Origin: a virus
Reading direction: 5' to 3' (one strand)
Virus record (IMG/VR): IMGVR_UViG_3300009164_003291
Location: 1-28,598 of that record
DNA length: 28,598 nucleotides
Shown here: positions 1 to 8,509 of the stretch, piece after piece
Numbering within the stretch: the first letter of the stretch is position 1
Layout: the number at the start of each line of letters is the position of its first letter
Position numbers and translations under genes: made by a program
The notes under the pieces: generated by a model
The model's database searches: none
What the model was told of the DNA's origin: nothing
What the model saw: only the letters and a program-made list of their open reading frames with translations

Positions 1-795
1 ATTACTGTTGATGCCGATAATATTGTACATGAAGATTTCTTTAGTCTTGAACTGGACATGAGTAAAATTGGCAAGCATGACGTAGTGAGTTGGGCAGGCA
101 AGAACGTTGTTAATGGCTTAGTCTACGGCAATGGTGGTATTAAACTGTGGCCCAAGCATGTGGTTGAACAAATGAAAACGCATGAAGCCGCAGATGATCC
201 TAAAGCGCAGGTTGACTTTTGTTGGGATATATATTATCATCAGATGAATAACATTTATTGTGATGTACACAATAATGGCAGTGCATATCAAGCATATCGT
301 GCTGGATTTAGAGAAGGCGTTAAGTTGACACTGGATGGTGGAGTTACAGTTGATCCTCGTTTAATCAAAGAACGTGTTCATGATCGTAACTATAAACGCA
401 TGTTGGTCTGGGCCAGTGTGGGTGCTGATGTTCAAAATGGGTTATGGGCAATGTTTGGAACTAGACTGGGCGCATATATGACTAACCTTGCCAGAGATGG
501 ATTTGATTTTAAAAATGTTAGAGATTTTAAATGGCACGATGCATTCTGGAAAGAAAGTATCCAGCCACAGTTTAGTGGTGGTTCAGAACGTTGCGCCGCC
601 ACTGGCTGGGTTTACGATAAGAAAAAGTTACAAGACGAAATATTTAAATTAGGTGAAGTGCTACGCAGTAGACTGGGTTTTGAAATAGCAGAACTAGATG
701 TAAATGGTAGTAAATTCTTCAAAGAAAGCTGGATCAATCCTCCTCGACTAGGTGCACTAATAAAAGAAACACAAGTAGATAATTCAATAGAATGA
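1..795 (+). CDS. Glycosyltransferase-like protein, VDAD family, 5'-truncated
   Basis: The reading frame is open from base 1, and its first residues read ITVDAD. The Met at base 58 is therefore internal and the true start lies outside the window. The protein closely resembles the product of 16299-17306. Both share the VDAD motif (a DxD-type motif typical of metal and nucleotide-sugar binding in glycosyltransferases), VNGLVYGNGGIKLW, an FREG(V/I)K motif, and a GTRLG/GARLA motif near the C-terminus. Aligning VDAD with residues 79-82 of that paralogue suggests about 75 residues are missing. The stop overlaps the next start as ATGA. A role in moving sugar onto a glycan is inferred from the DxD motif and the neighbours; donor and acceptor are unknown. 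Confidence 0.75.
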   Translation: MTVDADNIVHEDFFSLELDMSKIGKHDVVSWAGKNVVNGLVYGNGGIKLWPKHVVEQMKTHEAADDPKAQVDFCWDIYYHQMNNIYCDVHNNGSAYQAYRAGFREGVKLTLDGGVTVDPRLIKERVHDRNYKRMLVWASVGADVQNGLWAMFGTRLGAYMTNLARDGFDFKNVRDFKWHDAFWKESIQPQFSGGSERCAATGWVYDKKKLQDEIFKLGEVLRSRLGFEIAELDVNGSKFFKESWINPPRLGALIKETQVDNSIE

Positions 796-2174
796 CACCA
801 TTACATAATTTCAGAGATGAACTAAATGCAGTTAGTGATAGCTTCTGCATAGCAAAATGGAAACAAGTGACGTTACACCTACAAACAGGTCATACTCACA
901 GTTGTCACCATCCCACCACACATAAAATTCCACTGGACGAAATTACAGTAAATCCCAGTGCGCTTCACAATACTAGCTATAAAAAGAAACAGCGTAAAAT
1001 GATGCTGGATGGTACTCGTCCCCCTGAGTGCGAGTATTGCTGGCGTGTTGAAGACAGTGGTCCTGATGCAATGAGTGACCGTGTATATAAAAGCAGTGAC
1101 AGTTGGGCACGTAAGCATCTCAGTGAATGTGCCACTAAACCCTGGGACTTTGATGTTGCTCCGAGTTATTTGGAAGTAAGTTTCAGCAGTGTCTGTAATT
1201 TTAAATGTAGCTATTGCACTCCGGAAGTCAGCAGTTCTTGGATGGAAGAAGTCAAACAACATGGTGCATATCCAACCAGTAATAAATTTGCAGATATAGA
1301 ATGGCTTAAACGTACAGACAAACTACCAATACCACACAATCAATATAATCCTTATGTGGAAGCGTTCTGGCAGTGGTGGCCCGACATCTACAAGGATCTA
1401 CAACATTTCCGTATAACAGGCGGTGAGCCATTGTTGGCCAAAGATACATTTAGAGTACTGGACTACATCATTGAGAATCCTAATCCTGAACTAGATTTAA
1501 GTATTAACAGTAACATGTGCATTCCAGATGCAGTATTTGATAAGTTTATAGAAAAAGTAAAACATATATGTGCAGAGGGCAAAGTAAAGAAATTTAAAAT
1601 ATTTACTAGTGCAGAAGCACATGGACGAGCCGCAGAGTATATACGTGATGGTTTGGACTACGACAAATGGCTGACAAACATACAGAAAATGCTGGACGCC
1701 GTACCAGAATGTACGTTTACCATAATGAGCACATATAATGCTATGAGTTTGGGCAGCTACTTGGACTTTATGAAAGACGTATTGGCTATTAAGAAAAAAT
1801 ATGGTGGTGTCAATGGTAGACGTCACCCATTAATACTAGATACTCCCTATCTAAGGTATCCGCCGCATCAGGCTATTTTTATATTGCCCAATAGCTGGGC
1901 AGACAAAGTCAAAGAACAAGTTGATTTTGCCTATGCAAACTTAACTACAGATGAGGAAAATTCTGGCTTTGCCATCTGGGAAGCAGATAAATTTAAACGT
2001 TTACATGAATTAATGTTAACTAAAAAGGATGTTGGCGCTGTGGGTGGTAGAGTAGCAATAGAACACAAGGACTTTGTGGCATTCGTTGACGAACATGATC
2101 GTAGACGCGGCACTGACTTCTTGGCGACATTTCCCGAATTTATAGAACTTTATAATTATTGGAAACGTAATTAA
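792..2174 (+). CDS. Radical SAM protein with variant N-terminal twitch-type domain
   Basis: The radical SAM core has the 4Fe-4S motif CxxxCxxC at C135, C139 and C142, and a SAM-binding GGEP at residues 210-213. A cysteine-rich domain precedes the core: C19 and C38, then a CEYCW motif at C80/C83. This matches the twitch-domain radical SAM architecture also found at 20757, 25218, 26476 and 27959. It differs from those four in having CIAKW instead of CxxP(W/F), and SCHHP where they have an adjacent Cys pair. The C-terminus carries RGTDF..TFPEF, shared in form with the other family members. Such enzymes use SAM to make a 5'-deoxyadenosyl radical; substrate and product are unknown. It overlaps the upstream transferase by 4 bases and lies 2 bases before the SGQ-family genes, which suggests co-transcription and a role in glycan modification. 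Confidence 0.85.
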   Translation: MTPLHNFRDELNAVSDSFCIAKWKQVTLHLQTGHTHSCHHPTTHKIPLDEITVNPSALHNTSYKKKQRKMMLDGTRPPECEYCWRVEDSGPDAMSDRVYKSSDSWARKHLSECATKPWDFDVAPSYLEVSFSSVCNFKCSYCTPEVSSSWMEEVKQHGAYPTSNKFADIEWLKRTDKLPIPHNQYNPYVEAFWQWWPDIYKDLQHFRITGGEPLLAKDTFRVLDYIIENPNPELDLSINSNMCIPDAVFDKFIEKVKHICAEGKVKKFKIFTSAEAHGRAAEYIRDGLDYDKWLTNIQKMLDAVPECTFTIMSTYNAMSLGSYLDFMKDVLAIKKKYGGVNGRRHPLILDTPYLRYPPHQAIFILPNSWADKVKEQVDFAYANLTTDEENSGFAIWEADKFKRLHELMLTKKDVGAVGGRVAIEHKDFVAFVDEHDRRRGTDFLATFPEFIELYNYWKRN

Positions 2175-2176
2175 TC

Positions 2177-2908
2177 ATGGATCTAACAGGTAGGATAGCC
2201 ATTTGTTTCAGTGGCCAAATTAGAACTGGTGTTGAAAACTCCGAGCGCCTGTTAAAATACATAGGCAGGCTACGTGACACTGTGGATATTTTTATTCATA
2301 CCTGGGACATTGAAACTATGAGTTCAAATGCTCTGGAACATGCCGATATCGCTAATGTAGCTAGCATACGTAGAACAGTGGAAAAATCAGAGTTTAAAGA
2401 GATAGCAAAAATATACGACCCCGTAAATATGCGGGTTGATGATTTTGATTTATATCAGATAGTACATCATAAACGTGTGACAATGAGAGAAGGACAGTGT
2501 CACGCACAAATACCCATGTTTCAAAGTCTATGGGAATCAAATCAATTAAAACGAAATCACGAGTATCTAAGTAACAGCAAATATAATCTTGTTATGCGTC
2601 TAAGATTTGATTTAGATTTTGGAACTGCTAGAACATTAACCGAAGATATGAATTATATAGGCACCAAAAAAGACATGCTGTATGTTGTTGACTTTGATAA
2701 TAAGTTTCCTAACGCCATAGAAGATATATGTTGGTTTGGTAGCAGTGATGTTATAGATACTGTCTGTGATTTTGCCATAGAACGAGAATCAAAAAAGCAT
2801 AGTATAGACTGGCAATTTCACCACGCAGAATATCTTGCCGTAAATAACATTAAAATAAGACCATTCAAAAACAATGACATTACAATAGTAAGGCACGATA
2901 TATCATGA
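2177..2908 (+). CDS. Glycosyltransferase-like protein, SGQxR family (1)
   Basis: A 243-residue protein opening with IAICFSGQIRTG, followed by a DIFIHTWD motif near residues 37-44 and a central hydrophobic strand ending in MRLRFDLDF. The same three blocks occur in the products of 2905, 3690-4565 and 4552, making this the first of four tandem paralogues. The RxD block resembles metal or sugar-nucleotide-binding motifs of glycosyltransferases such as the WavE type, but I cannot assign a named family with certainty. No signal peptide or membrane segment is evident, so a cytoplasmic enzyme is expected. Its stop overlaps the next start (ATGA), implying translational coupling. Confidence 0.65.
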   Translation: MDLTGRIAICFSGQIRTGVENSERLLKYIGRLRDTVDIFIHTWDIETMSSNALEHADIANVASIRRTVEKSEFKEIAKIYDPVNMRVDDFDLYQIVHHKRVTMREGQCHAQIPMFQSLWESNQLKRNHEYLSNSKYNLVMRLRFDLDFGTARTLTEDMNYIGTKKDMLYVVDFDNKFPNAIEDICWFGSSDVIDTVCDFAIERESKKHSIDWQFHHAEYLAVNNIKIRPFKNNDITIVRHDIS

Positions 2909-2924
2909 AAATAGCACTTTGTTT
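2905..2924 (+). repeat. 20-bp direct repeat, copy 1
   Basis: The first 20 bases of this gene are identical to bases 3690-3709, the start of the next paralogue. The two copies are 785 bases apart in the same orientation, and similarity continues with scattered differences beyond base 20. Recombination between them would remove exactly one gene unit. Confidence 0.85.
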
Positions 2925-3693
2925 CAGTGGACAACTAAGAAGTTTCAAGCATGCCGCAGTTAACCTTAAAAAGTTTATAGGTGATGTTGAAAATATAGAC
3001 ATATTTGTTCACACCTGGGATGTCAGTCAGTACAAAGGTTGGGATACTTCAAGTTTTATGAGCCAATTGCACGGCTACACGAATCTATACCCAATAGAAC
3101 AAATAAATCAAACACATACTGACACTCTCAATGAATTGTATGATAACAGAGTACGTGCATTTGAGATTGAAAGCTACGATGAATTCTCAAAGACTGACAT
3201 AAAAATAATCCCACTGTGGCACAGCTTTAAAAAGAGTGTATTACTGGCAAAAAATTATAGTAATTATGATGTTGTAATCAAATTAAGAACAGATATGATA
3301 TTTGCACACGAAGCCACTTTGGCGGAAGAACTTGAATATTATAACAAAGATAGAAGTAAGTTTTTAGTGTGTAACCTGTCAGACACAATGGTAAATGATG
3401 TATATTTCATTTCCAATATGGCAACAATGATGTTGGCTTCTGAATTTAGCCCAATACATGGTCAGGTCGAATCACCCCTATTGTCCTTTAAAAAGTATTG
3501 CGAATCAAACAATATTAAATTAGATAGAACACTCAATCAAAATTATACAATTTTAAGACCAGAAGCAATAAAGGTCGACCCCAATGATAATTACAAACTC
3601 TGTGAATATATCGAGCATGCCTATACTTCTCCAAGAGAACATTTTAAAATTGTATATAAGACAAGAAACGAATTATTAAATATAAACATATGA
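2905..3693 (+). CDS. Glycosyltransferase-like protein, SGQxR family (2)
   Basis: A 262-residue paralogue of its neighbours. It has ALCFSGQLRSF at the N-terminus, DIFVHTWD near residue 35, and YDVVIKLRTDMIF in the middle. Its first 20 bases are identical to the first 20 bases of the next gene at 3690, pointing to a fairly recent tandem duplication or gene conversion. It overlaps both neighbours through ATGA junctions. The role is inferred as transfer of a sugar or related unit during glycan assembly; no substrate can be read from the sequence. Confidence 0.65.
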   Translation: MKIALCFSGQLRSFKHAAVNLKKFIGDVENIDIFVHTWDVSQYKGWDTSSFMSQLHGYTNLYPIEQINQTHTDTLNELYDNRVRAFEIESYDEFSKTDIKIIPLWHSFKKSVLLAKNYSNYDVVIKLRTDMIFAHEATLAEELEYYNKDRSKFLVCNLSDTMVNDVYFISNMATMMLASEFSPIHGQVESPLLSFKKYCESNNIKLDRTLNQNYTILRPEAIKVDPNDNYKLCEYIEHAYTSPREHFKIVYKTRNELLNINI

Positions 3694-3709
3694 AAATAGC
3701 ACTTTGTTT
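3690..3709 (+). repeat. 20-bp direct repeat, copy 2
   Basis: Identical to bases 2905-2924. It covers the start codon and first codons of the interrupted paralogue. Confidence 0.85.
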
Positions 3710-4565
3710 TAGTGGTCAACCAAGGACCTGGGATAAATGCAATCCTACTTGGCAAAAGCTCATAAGCAAGATTAAAGACAAATATGATGTCGAAACAATC
3801 GATACGTTTTGTCATGCCTGGGATTTCAATACGCCTCCACACGCTGTATTAGCCGCAGACGGCGCTGCCAGCAAACATCTTGTCGATGATTATATCACGA
3901 TTAAAGGTATCCCATTAAGTTAAGAAGAACGGTCAGCTTTTTTATCTGCGCTTAACCCTGTTAGATACATGTTTCATGATGAAGCGCATAGCAAAGATCG
4001 CCCCAAAGAACTGAGAAAATGGGCAGAACAACAAAAAGAACGCCACGGTGGTACGCCACTGGAATGGGCAGCCAGTCAGTTTTATGCAGTAATGCACAGC
4101 GCATACCTTAAGAAAAAATACGAAATAGAAAATAACTTTAGATATGACATCTGTTTTAGAATGAGATATGATTTGTTTTTTGATGATCATCAGATAAACT
4201 GGTTCTTGTCAGATGAAAGCAAGGATTTAGTGTATCCAGAGTATAATACATTTTATAGCTGTCACACAGGTAAAGACCAAAATCAATATCCATACCACAG
4301 AATGGGTGATATTTTTTGGTATGCAGACAGTGTGACATTTGATAGAATCTGTGATTTTTATCGTTGGATGCCTATGATAGGACGTAGATCATTCAATGAA
4401 AATCATGTATCCACAGAACATGCACTATATTTTTATGCCAAGATGTTAAGGATGCATGTTAGACCTATATCAATAGATCCCAAAGTTTATAGACAAAGTG
4501 ATTATATTGAACGCAAATTAGCGGCAGGATTAGACGGAGGACTAGGCGGTCATGAGCTCATCTAA
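3690..4565 (+). pseudogene. SGQxR-family glycosyltransferase-like gene interrupted by in-frame TAA
   Basis: Bases 3690-3920 encode 77 residues beginning ALCFSGQPRTW and containing TFCHAWD, then meet TAA at 3921-3923. Reading on in the same frame there is no other stop until 4563-4565, and the sequence keeps the family pattern: YAVMHSAYLKKKYE, then YDICFRMRYDLFF. The whole frame would be 291 residues plus the stop, close to the 262 and 274 of its neighbours. TAA is therefore most likely a single-base nonsense change of a sense codon such as AAA, GAA or CAA, or a sequencing or consensus error. A Met at 3969 could in theory restart translation and give a 198-residue piece that lacks the SGQ block. 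TAA ends many other genes here, so general codon reassignment is unlikely. Confidence 0.8.
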
Positions 4566-5376
4566 CAAATTCAGAATAGCAGTATGTCTAAGTGGTCAAG
4601 CAAGACACTGGCGTTCCTGTGTTGAAAACATCAAACGATTCTTTACATACGATCACCCCCACTTTGAAACTGGCCTACCAGTGGAAACAGACTTTTTTAT
4701 TCATACCTGGGATACAAATTCTTGGAGACAGCCCAAGACACATATAAGCGTATTCAAAGACGAAAAGCACAATGACATGGATGCAATTATTGCGGCCTAT
4801 GAACCCAAGGGATTTGAGCAAGAAGAATGGATAGCTGACAACTTTAAGTTGGCCTGGGACCCAATGTTTCACAGCTTTGAAAAGAGCCTAATACAAAAGC
4901 GTACATATGAACTAGCCAATGACTTCCAATACGATATCGTTGTTAAGGCAAGATTGGATGTGATTTATAACCCTGCATATAGATTCCCCTTGGCCAAGGT
5001 ATGGCCTGGAGTTTGTTATGCATGTACACCAATAAGTAAGTTCCAATCAGAATTTAATTACAATAGTCTAGATGATGTGTTATTTTATGGTGACAGTCCT
5101 ACCATGGATCTCATGGGCGATTTGTATGCAACACATAAACTGACCTGTGGTTTAGATTATAGAATGGAAAATCATAACAGCAACAATATAGATCCCGTAA
5201 CGTTTTATGGTCCAGGTTGTTTATTGTATGACCATGCAACTAATCTAAGTATACATCCACATTGTATAGAGCCAATCGAGTATGCGGTTATGAGAAGTAC
5301 GGCTGTTGAAGAAAATTTAAATGGAATTTATGACTATGAAGAAATCAGAAAAAAATGGTTCGCTTGGTATATTTGA
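4552..5376 (+). CDS. Glycosyltransferase-like protein, SGQxR family (4)
   Basis: A 274-residue paralogue with AVCLSGQARHW near residues 10-20, DFFIHTWD near residue 48, FHSFEKSL, and YDIVVKARLDVIY near the middle. It starts 14 bases before the stop of the interrupted gene upstream. Its own 3' end overlaps the SGNH gene that follows by up to 56 bases. The three conserved blocks are intact, so this copy appears functional even though its neighbour is not. No membrane segment is visible. A glycan-building role is inferred from family resemblance and context only. Confidence 0.65.
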   Translation: MSSSNKFRIAVCLSGQARHWRSCVENIKRFFTYDHPHFETGLPVETDFFIHTWDTNSWRQPKTHISVFKDEKHNDMDAIIAAYEPKGFEQEEWIADNFKLAWDPMFHSFEKSLIQKRTYELANDFQYDIVVKARLDVIYNPAYRFPLAKVWPGVCYACTPISKFQSEFNYNSLDDVLFYGDSPTMDLMGDLYATHKLTCGLDYRMENHNSNNIDPVTFYGPGCLLYDHATNLSIHPHCIEPIEYAVMRSTAVEENLNGIYDYEEIRKKWFAWYI

Positions 5377-6295
5377 TAGTATATTAGCAAGTTCTGAACC
5401 GTCATATACAGGCGGGCTGGAAATTATATGTGACGGGGATAGTTGGACATTTGGCTGTGAAATTGTAGACCCTAAACTGGCAGCCAAGGCAGGCGAGGAT
5501 GTGCATCCTGGAAACTATGACTTTGAAGAAAACAACGACAAGTATAGAAGAACAAAAATATTTTCCTATCATTTAAGTAGTCTATTGAATGCTAGAGTTG
5601 TAAATTTAAGTTGGCCTGCAGACGATAATAATACCATTATACGTAGGACCATGGACTACATAACTAATAATTATATAGCACAACATAGATCAACGGCAAA
5701 TCTTTTTGTTATAGTTGGTTGGACTAGTCCAGAACGAAACAGTTTTTGGTACAAGGATGATAAGTTGTCACAGCCGTTTAGATTGTGGCCCAACGTGCCT
5801 CATTTTGATTCTGAAGAACAGAAAAAGTTTTGGGAGTTGTATGTATCACACCTATGGCATCCAGAAGAATACATGATACGTCATGTAATGAATATAGCAA
5901 ATTTTCAAAATTTCTGCAAGGTGCATGGCATTAAATGGCTAAACTATAACAGTTTTTATCAGGTACCTAAGTCTCAGGTAGAGGAATGGTACGATTTAAA
6001 CACAAGAGAAGAATTAGATAAACTAGAATACGCACTGGGTGGCTATCAATTTCAAGAAACAGACTTACCTAAAAAACGCAGTAGGCAGTTCTATGACTTT
6101 AGAGCACTATGGGATACCATAGATCCTGTGCGATTCTATAAAAAGGATCAAGAGTTTAGTACATTCAAAAGTTTTATAGAGAACCCAGACTCAAAAGTTA
6201 AAGTGCCATTCAATGGCTGGCACCCTAGTCCCGAAGCGCATAAAGCCTGGGCTGTGGAACTTGCAAACTATATTAAAAAACATAATTTATTATGA
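5321..6295 (+). CDS. SGNH/GDSL-hydrolase-like protein (GDS type)
   Basis: A 324-residue protein. Block I reads GDSWTFG, with nucleophile candidate S41 when counted from the first Met. A NLSWPADDNNTIIRR segment follows (block II position), then VGWTSPERNS in place of the classical GxND block. The C-terminus has WHPSPEAHKAWA with H301 and H307, the expected catalytic-His region. SGNH enzymes are esterases or O-acetyl-group hydrolases and transferases, here plausibly acting on acetylated sugars. In-frame Met codons at 5321, 5330 and 5336 all overlap the upstream gene, and the true start among them is unresolved. The 3' end overlaps the next gene by ATGA. Confidence 0.75.
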   Translation: MEFMTMKKSEKNGSLGIFDSILASSEPSYTGGLEIICDGDSWTFGCEIVDPKLAAKAGEDVHPGNYDFEENNDKYRRTKIFSYHLSSLLNARVVNLSWPADDNNTIIRRTMDYITNNYIAQHRSTANLFVIVGWTSPERNSFWYKDDKLSQPFRLWPNVPHFDSEEQKKFWELYVSHLWHPEEYMIRHVMNIANFQNFCKVHGIKWLNYNSFYQVPKSQVEEWYDLNTREELDKLEYALGGYQFQETDLPKKRSRQFYDFRALWDTIDPVRFYKKDQEFSTFKSFIENPDSKVKVPFNGWHPSPEAHKAWAVELANYIKKHNLL

Positions 6296-7140
6296 CGATA
6301 AAAACACTTTATACAAATGGTTGCAGTTGGACGTTTGGACAAGAACTCGAACAAGACACGGTATTCACTGACTATCTAGGAGATCTTGGTATGTTTCTGC
6401 AAGATCCCAGTGATGATCTCAATTGGAATATCGTAGACAAAGATGGCAATATAGTTTCAAGACTGGACTATCATTATGACAATTTTAATTGGCCCGGTCA
6501 TTTAAAGAAGAAGCTGGGTGCCAAAACACTGATTAATCATGCACTGGGTGGCACAAGCAATACACGCATATTAAGAACTACCTTAGAATATGTTATGTCA
6601 TTGCCGCATGAAGAACGTGAGACAACGCTGATCGTGATTGGATGGACTGCATCAGAACGTGATGAAATCTATGTTAAAAAATCATGGGAACGATGGAACC
6701 TGGCACAAAAGTTTAGTGCAACAGTGGATAGACTTAAAGTTTCAGATCAAGATTTTATAGATTCTGTTGATAAATTTCAAGATGATTACCTGGGTTTAGT
6801 CTATGATGATTATGCTAACTTACTTAAATATTTCAACGACACCTATCTATTGTCCAATACATTAAAGAATTTGGGCATTAAACATTTATTCTTTAATGCT
6901 TTGCCTGCATGGTGGGAGGCAGGCGAATCAAAAACAGATTGTGATCCGTTCATAGAGATGCCCGTTCAATTAAATTTGCATGAAACTAATAATAACATAC
7001 TATCATTTAGAGATAATATGATGGGATTCGTGACCAGAGAAAACTGTACTGTTGGAAAATATCTACACCCCCTAATAAATGCACACCTGTTATGGAGTAC
7101 GCATTTATATCAACGACTTCGTCAACGCAACATCATATGA
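6292..7140 (+). CDS. SGNH-hydrolase-like protein (GCS variant)
   Basis: A 282-residue protein related to the preceding gene product. Block I is NGCSWTFG, with S12 retained but Cys in place of the Asp of GDS. The block II position reads NHALGGTSNTRILR, a IVIGWTASERDE segment follows, and the C-terminus has HPLINAH with H259 and H265. The Asp of GDS is not the catalytic acid in this superfamily, so the GCS form can still be active. It overlaps the next start as ATGA at 7137. A role in adding or removing an acyl group on a glycan is inferred; no secretion signal is visible. Confidence 0.75.
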   Translation: MTIKTLYTNGCSWTFGQELEQDTVFTDYLGDLGMFLQDPSDDLNWNIVDKDGNIVSRLDYHYDNFNWPGHLKKKLGAKTLINHALGGTSNTRILRTTLEYVMSLPHEERETTLIVIGWTASERDEIYVKKSWERWNLAQKFSATVDRLKVSDQDFIDSVDKFQDDYLGLVYDDYANLLKYFNDTYLLSNTLKNLGIKHLFFNALPAWWEAGESKTDCDPFIEMPVQLNLHETNNNILSFRDNMMGFVTRENCTVGKYLHPLINAHLLWSTHLYQRLRQRNII

Positions 7141-7766
7141 AAAAACTCTGGGTATACGGCTGTAGTTTTAGTGAACCTTTTGGTATAGAAATGGGCGGCG
7201 CAGATTGGGACGACCGTGGGTATAGAAAACTACGTGCAGAGTATTGGGGTACACATCTTGCCGCTAAACTAAATGCAGAATGTATTACTAGAAGTTTAAG
7301 TGGAGTTGGTTGGAATTACATCACTGAAAAGATAGATGAAGATATCTTAAACTGGTCAAAGGATGACGCCATCATTATCAGCCCCAGCTTCTTTAGTAGA
7401 GTAACATTTGAAGAACTAGAGCATCGTGACATACAGGGATCTATAGTTGCTCAATTTAAGTCCTGGGATTTTGTAGCCGAATATAATGAACAACGTTGGC
7501 GGAAAAAGGTTGACACTTTGCAACACTTTGGCTATAATGTATATACTTGGGCAGTTGATACTCCTAGATTTGTAGAGCTACCCTATAAATTTATTAAAAC
7601 TCCCAACGGTCATGTTTCCTGGAAAGAATGGATGGACATGAACAAACAATACTGGCAGGATCCTACTACAAATAAATATCCGCAGGGCGACTGGCATTTT
7701 AATGAACAAGGGCATGTCGCAGTAGCAGAAGGTATGTATAATTTTATATGTCAAGAACAGCAGTAA
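7137..7766 (+). CDS. SGNH-hydrolase-like protein (GCS variant, short)
   Basis: The start is placed at the ATG of 7137, which overlaps the upstream stop as ATGA and puts YGCSFSEPFG immediately at the N-terminus (S10), as in its paralogues. An in-frame Met at 7092 exists but would add residues overlapping the previous gene. The protein has 209 residues, with SLSGVGWNYI at the block II position, ISPSFFSRVTF at block III, and WHFNEQGH with H187 and H193 near the end. It is the shortest SGNH member of the cluster. Its 3' end overlaps the SGQ-type gene at 7748 by 19 bases. Confidence 0.75.
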   Translation: MKKLWVYGCSFSEPFGIEMGGADWDDRGYRKLRAEYWGTHLAAKLNAECITRSLSGVGWNYITEKIDEDILNWSKDDAIIISPSFFSRVTFEELEHRDIQGSIVAQFKSWDFVAEYNEQRWRKKVDTLQHFGYNVYTWAVDTPRFVELPYKFIKTPNGHVSWKEWMDMNKQYWQDPTTNKYPQGDWHFNEQGHVAVAEGMYNFICQEQQ

Positions 7767-8509
7767 TAGTATCGGGATCACTACGCCATCTGGTAAATGC
7801 CAGTAGCTCTTGGTGTATACCCGGCGATTATTATCTCGTCGTGGATCAAAATATGAATCTCTCGCAGAGTAGTGAAGTTATTGGGAATAGTTTTGATATA
7901 CTTTCAGAAAATATAGCAAACTGTCACGTTAAATTTGTAAATGTATTAGTGTCGGTGGATAGTATGTTACCAGAAGGATTCAGACAAAATTCCAGCGCGA
8001 ATATGATTGCAAAGTGGAAACTGGCACTGTATCAAATATCTGCGTATAGCTACTTAGGCTACGATAAAATAGTTGTACTGCGCCCTGACTTATATCTACG
8101 TAAAAAATCGCCAACTATAGAACTAGAAAGTACGGTACTGGAAGACAATGTGGTCTATTCAACAGTAAACATAACTCCTAAAAATGGTGGCATGTATCCT
8201 ATTATGAACGACGTATTACTAATGTTCAATACCTCGACATTTACTAGGTTTGTCAATGAACTATACTGGTTTTATCTTGAACGACACAAGGACATGGCTG
8301 TCTCGGGTCATGATGTACACTCTATAATGGCAGTGTTCGCTGATGAAAGAAAGTTTCAAGTAAGCAATTATTTAGATAAGTTCTTTGAATTCTCAGTACT
8401 CAGGGATACAAGCACAGACCTGTTCAGCAATGGATTATTAAAAACAAATTGTTCCTTCAACGATATTATAAGTCAGGGAACAATATGGTGGAAACAAAAA
8501 TATGGATAA
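7748..8509 (+). CDS. Divergent SGQxR-family glycosyltransferase-like protein
   Basis: A 253-residue protein starting with AVIVSGSLRHL, a variant of the SGQxR block, and containing YDKIVVLRPDLYLR near the middle, equivalent to the RxD block of the genes at 2177-5376. The HTWD block is not recognisable; LVVDQN stands in its place. It is embedded among SGNH genes rather than with its tandem relatives, so it probably split from them earlier. It overlaps the gene upstream by 19 bases and the one downstream by 8. Transferase function is inferred from distant similarity only. Confidence 0.5.
   Translation: MSRTAVIVSGSLRHLVNASSSWCIPGDYYLVVDQNMNLSQSSEVIGNSFDILSENIANCHVKFVNVLVSVDSMLPEGFRQNSSANMIAKWKLALYQISAYSYLGYDKIVVLRPDLYLRKKSPTIELESTVLEDNVVYSTVNITPKNGGMYPIMNDVLLMFNTSTFTRFVNELYWFYLERHKDMAVSGHDVHSIMAVFADERKFQVSNYLDKFFEFSVLRDTSTDLFSNGLLKTNCSFNDIISQGTIWWKQKYG

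Noticed and set aside
1497-1826. Minus-strand open frame of 109 residues, Cys- and Phe-rich
   Set aside because: It is antisense to the radical SAM gene at 792, with no start context or family resemblance.
3942-4190. Minus-strand open frame overlapping the interrupted gene
   Set aside because: The plus-strand frame carries conserved family motifs through this stretch; the minus frame does not.
3969-4565. Treating the 198-residue frame as an independent gene
   Set aside because: It is in the same frame as the preceding 77-residue piece, lacks the SGQ block, and the two together equal one family member.
7092-7136. Longer N-terminus for the SGNH gene at 7137
   Set aside because: The ATG at 7137 makes an ATGA junction and places block I where the paralogues have it.
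7671-7678. AATAAATA, a full match to the NATAAATA late-promoter box
   Set aside because: It lies inside a coding gene, and several such matches are expected by chance in AT-rich DNA of this length.
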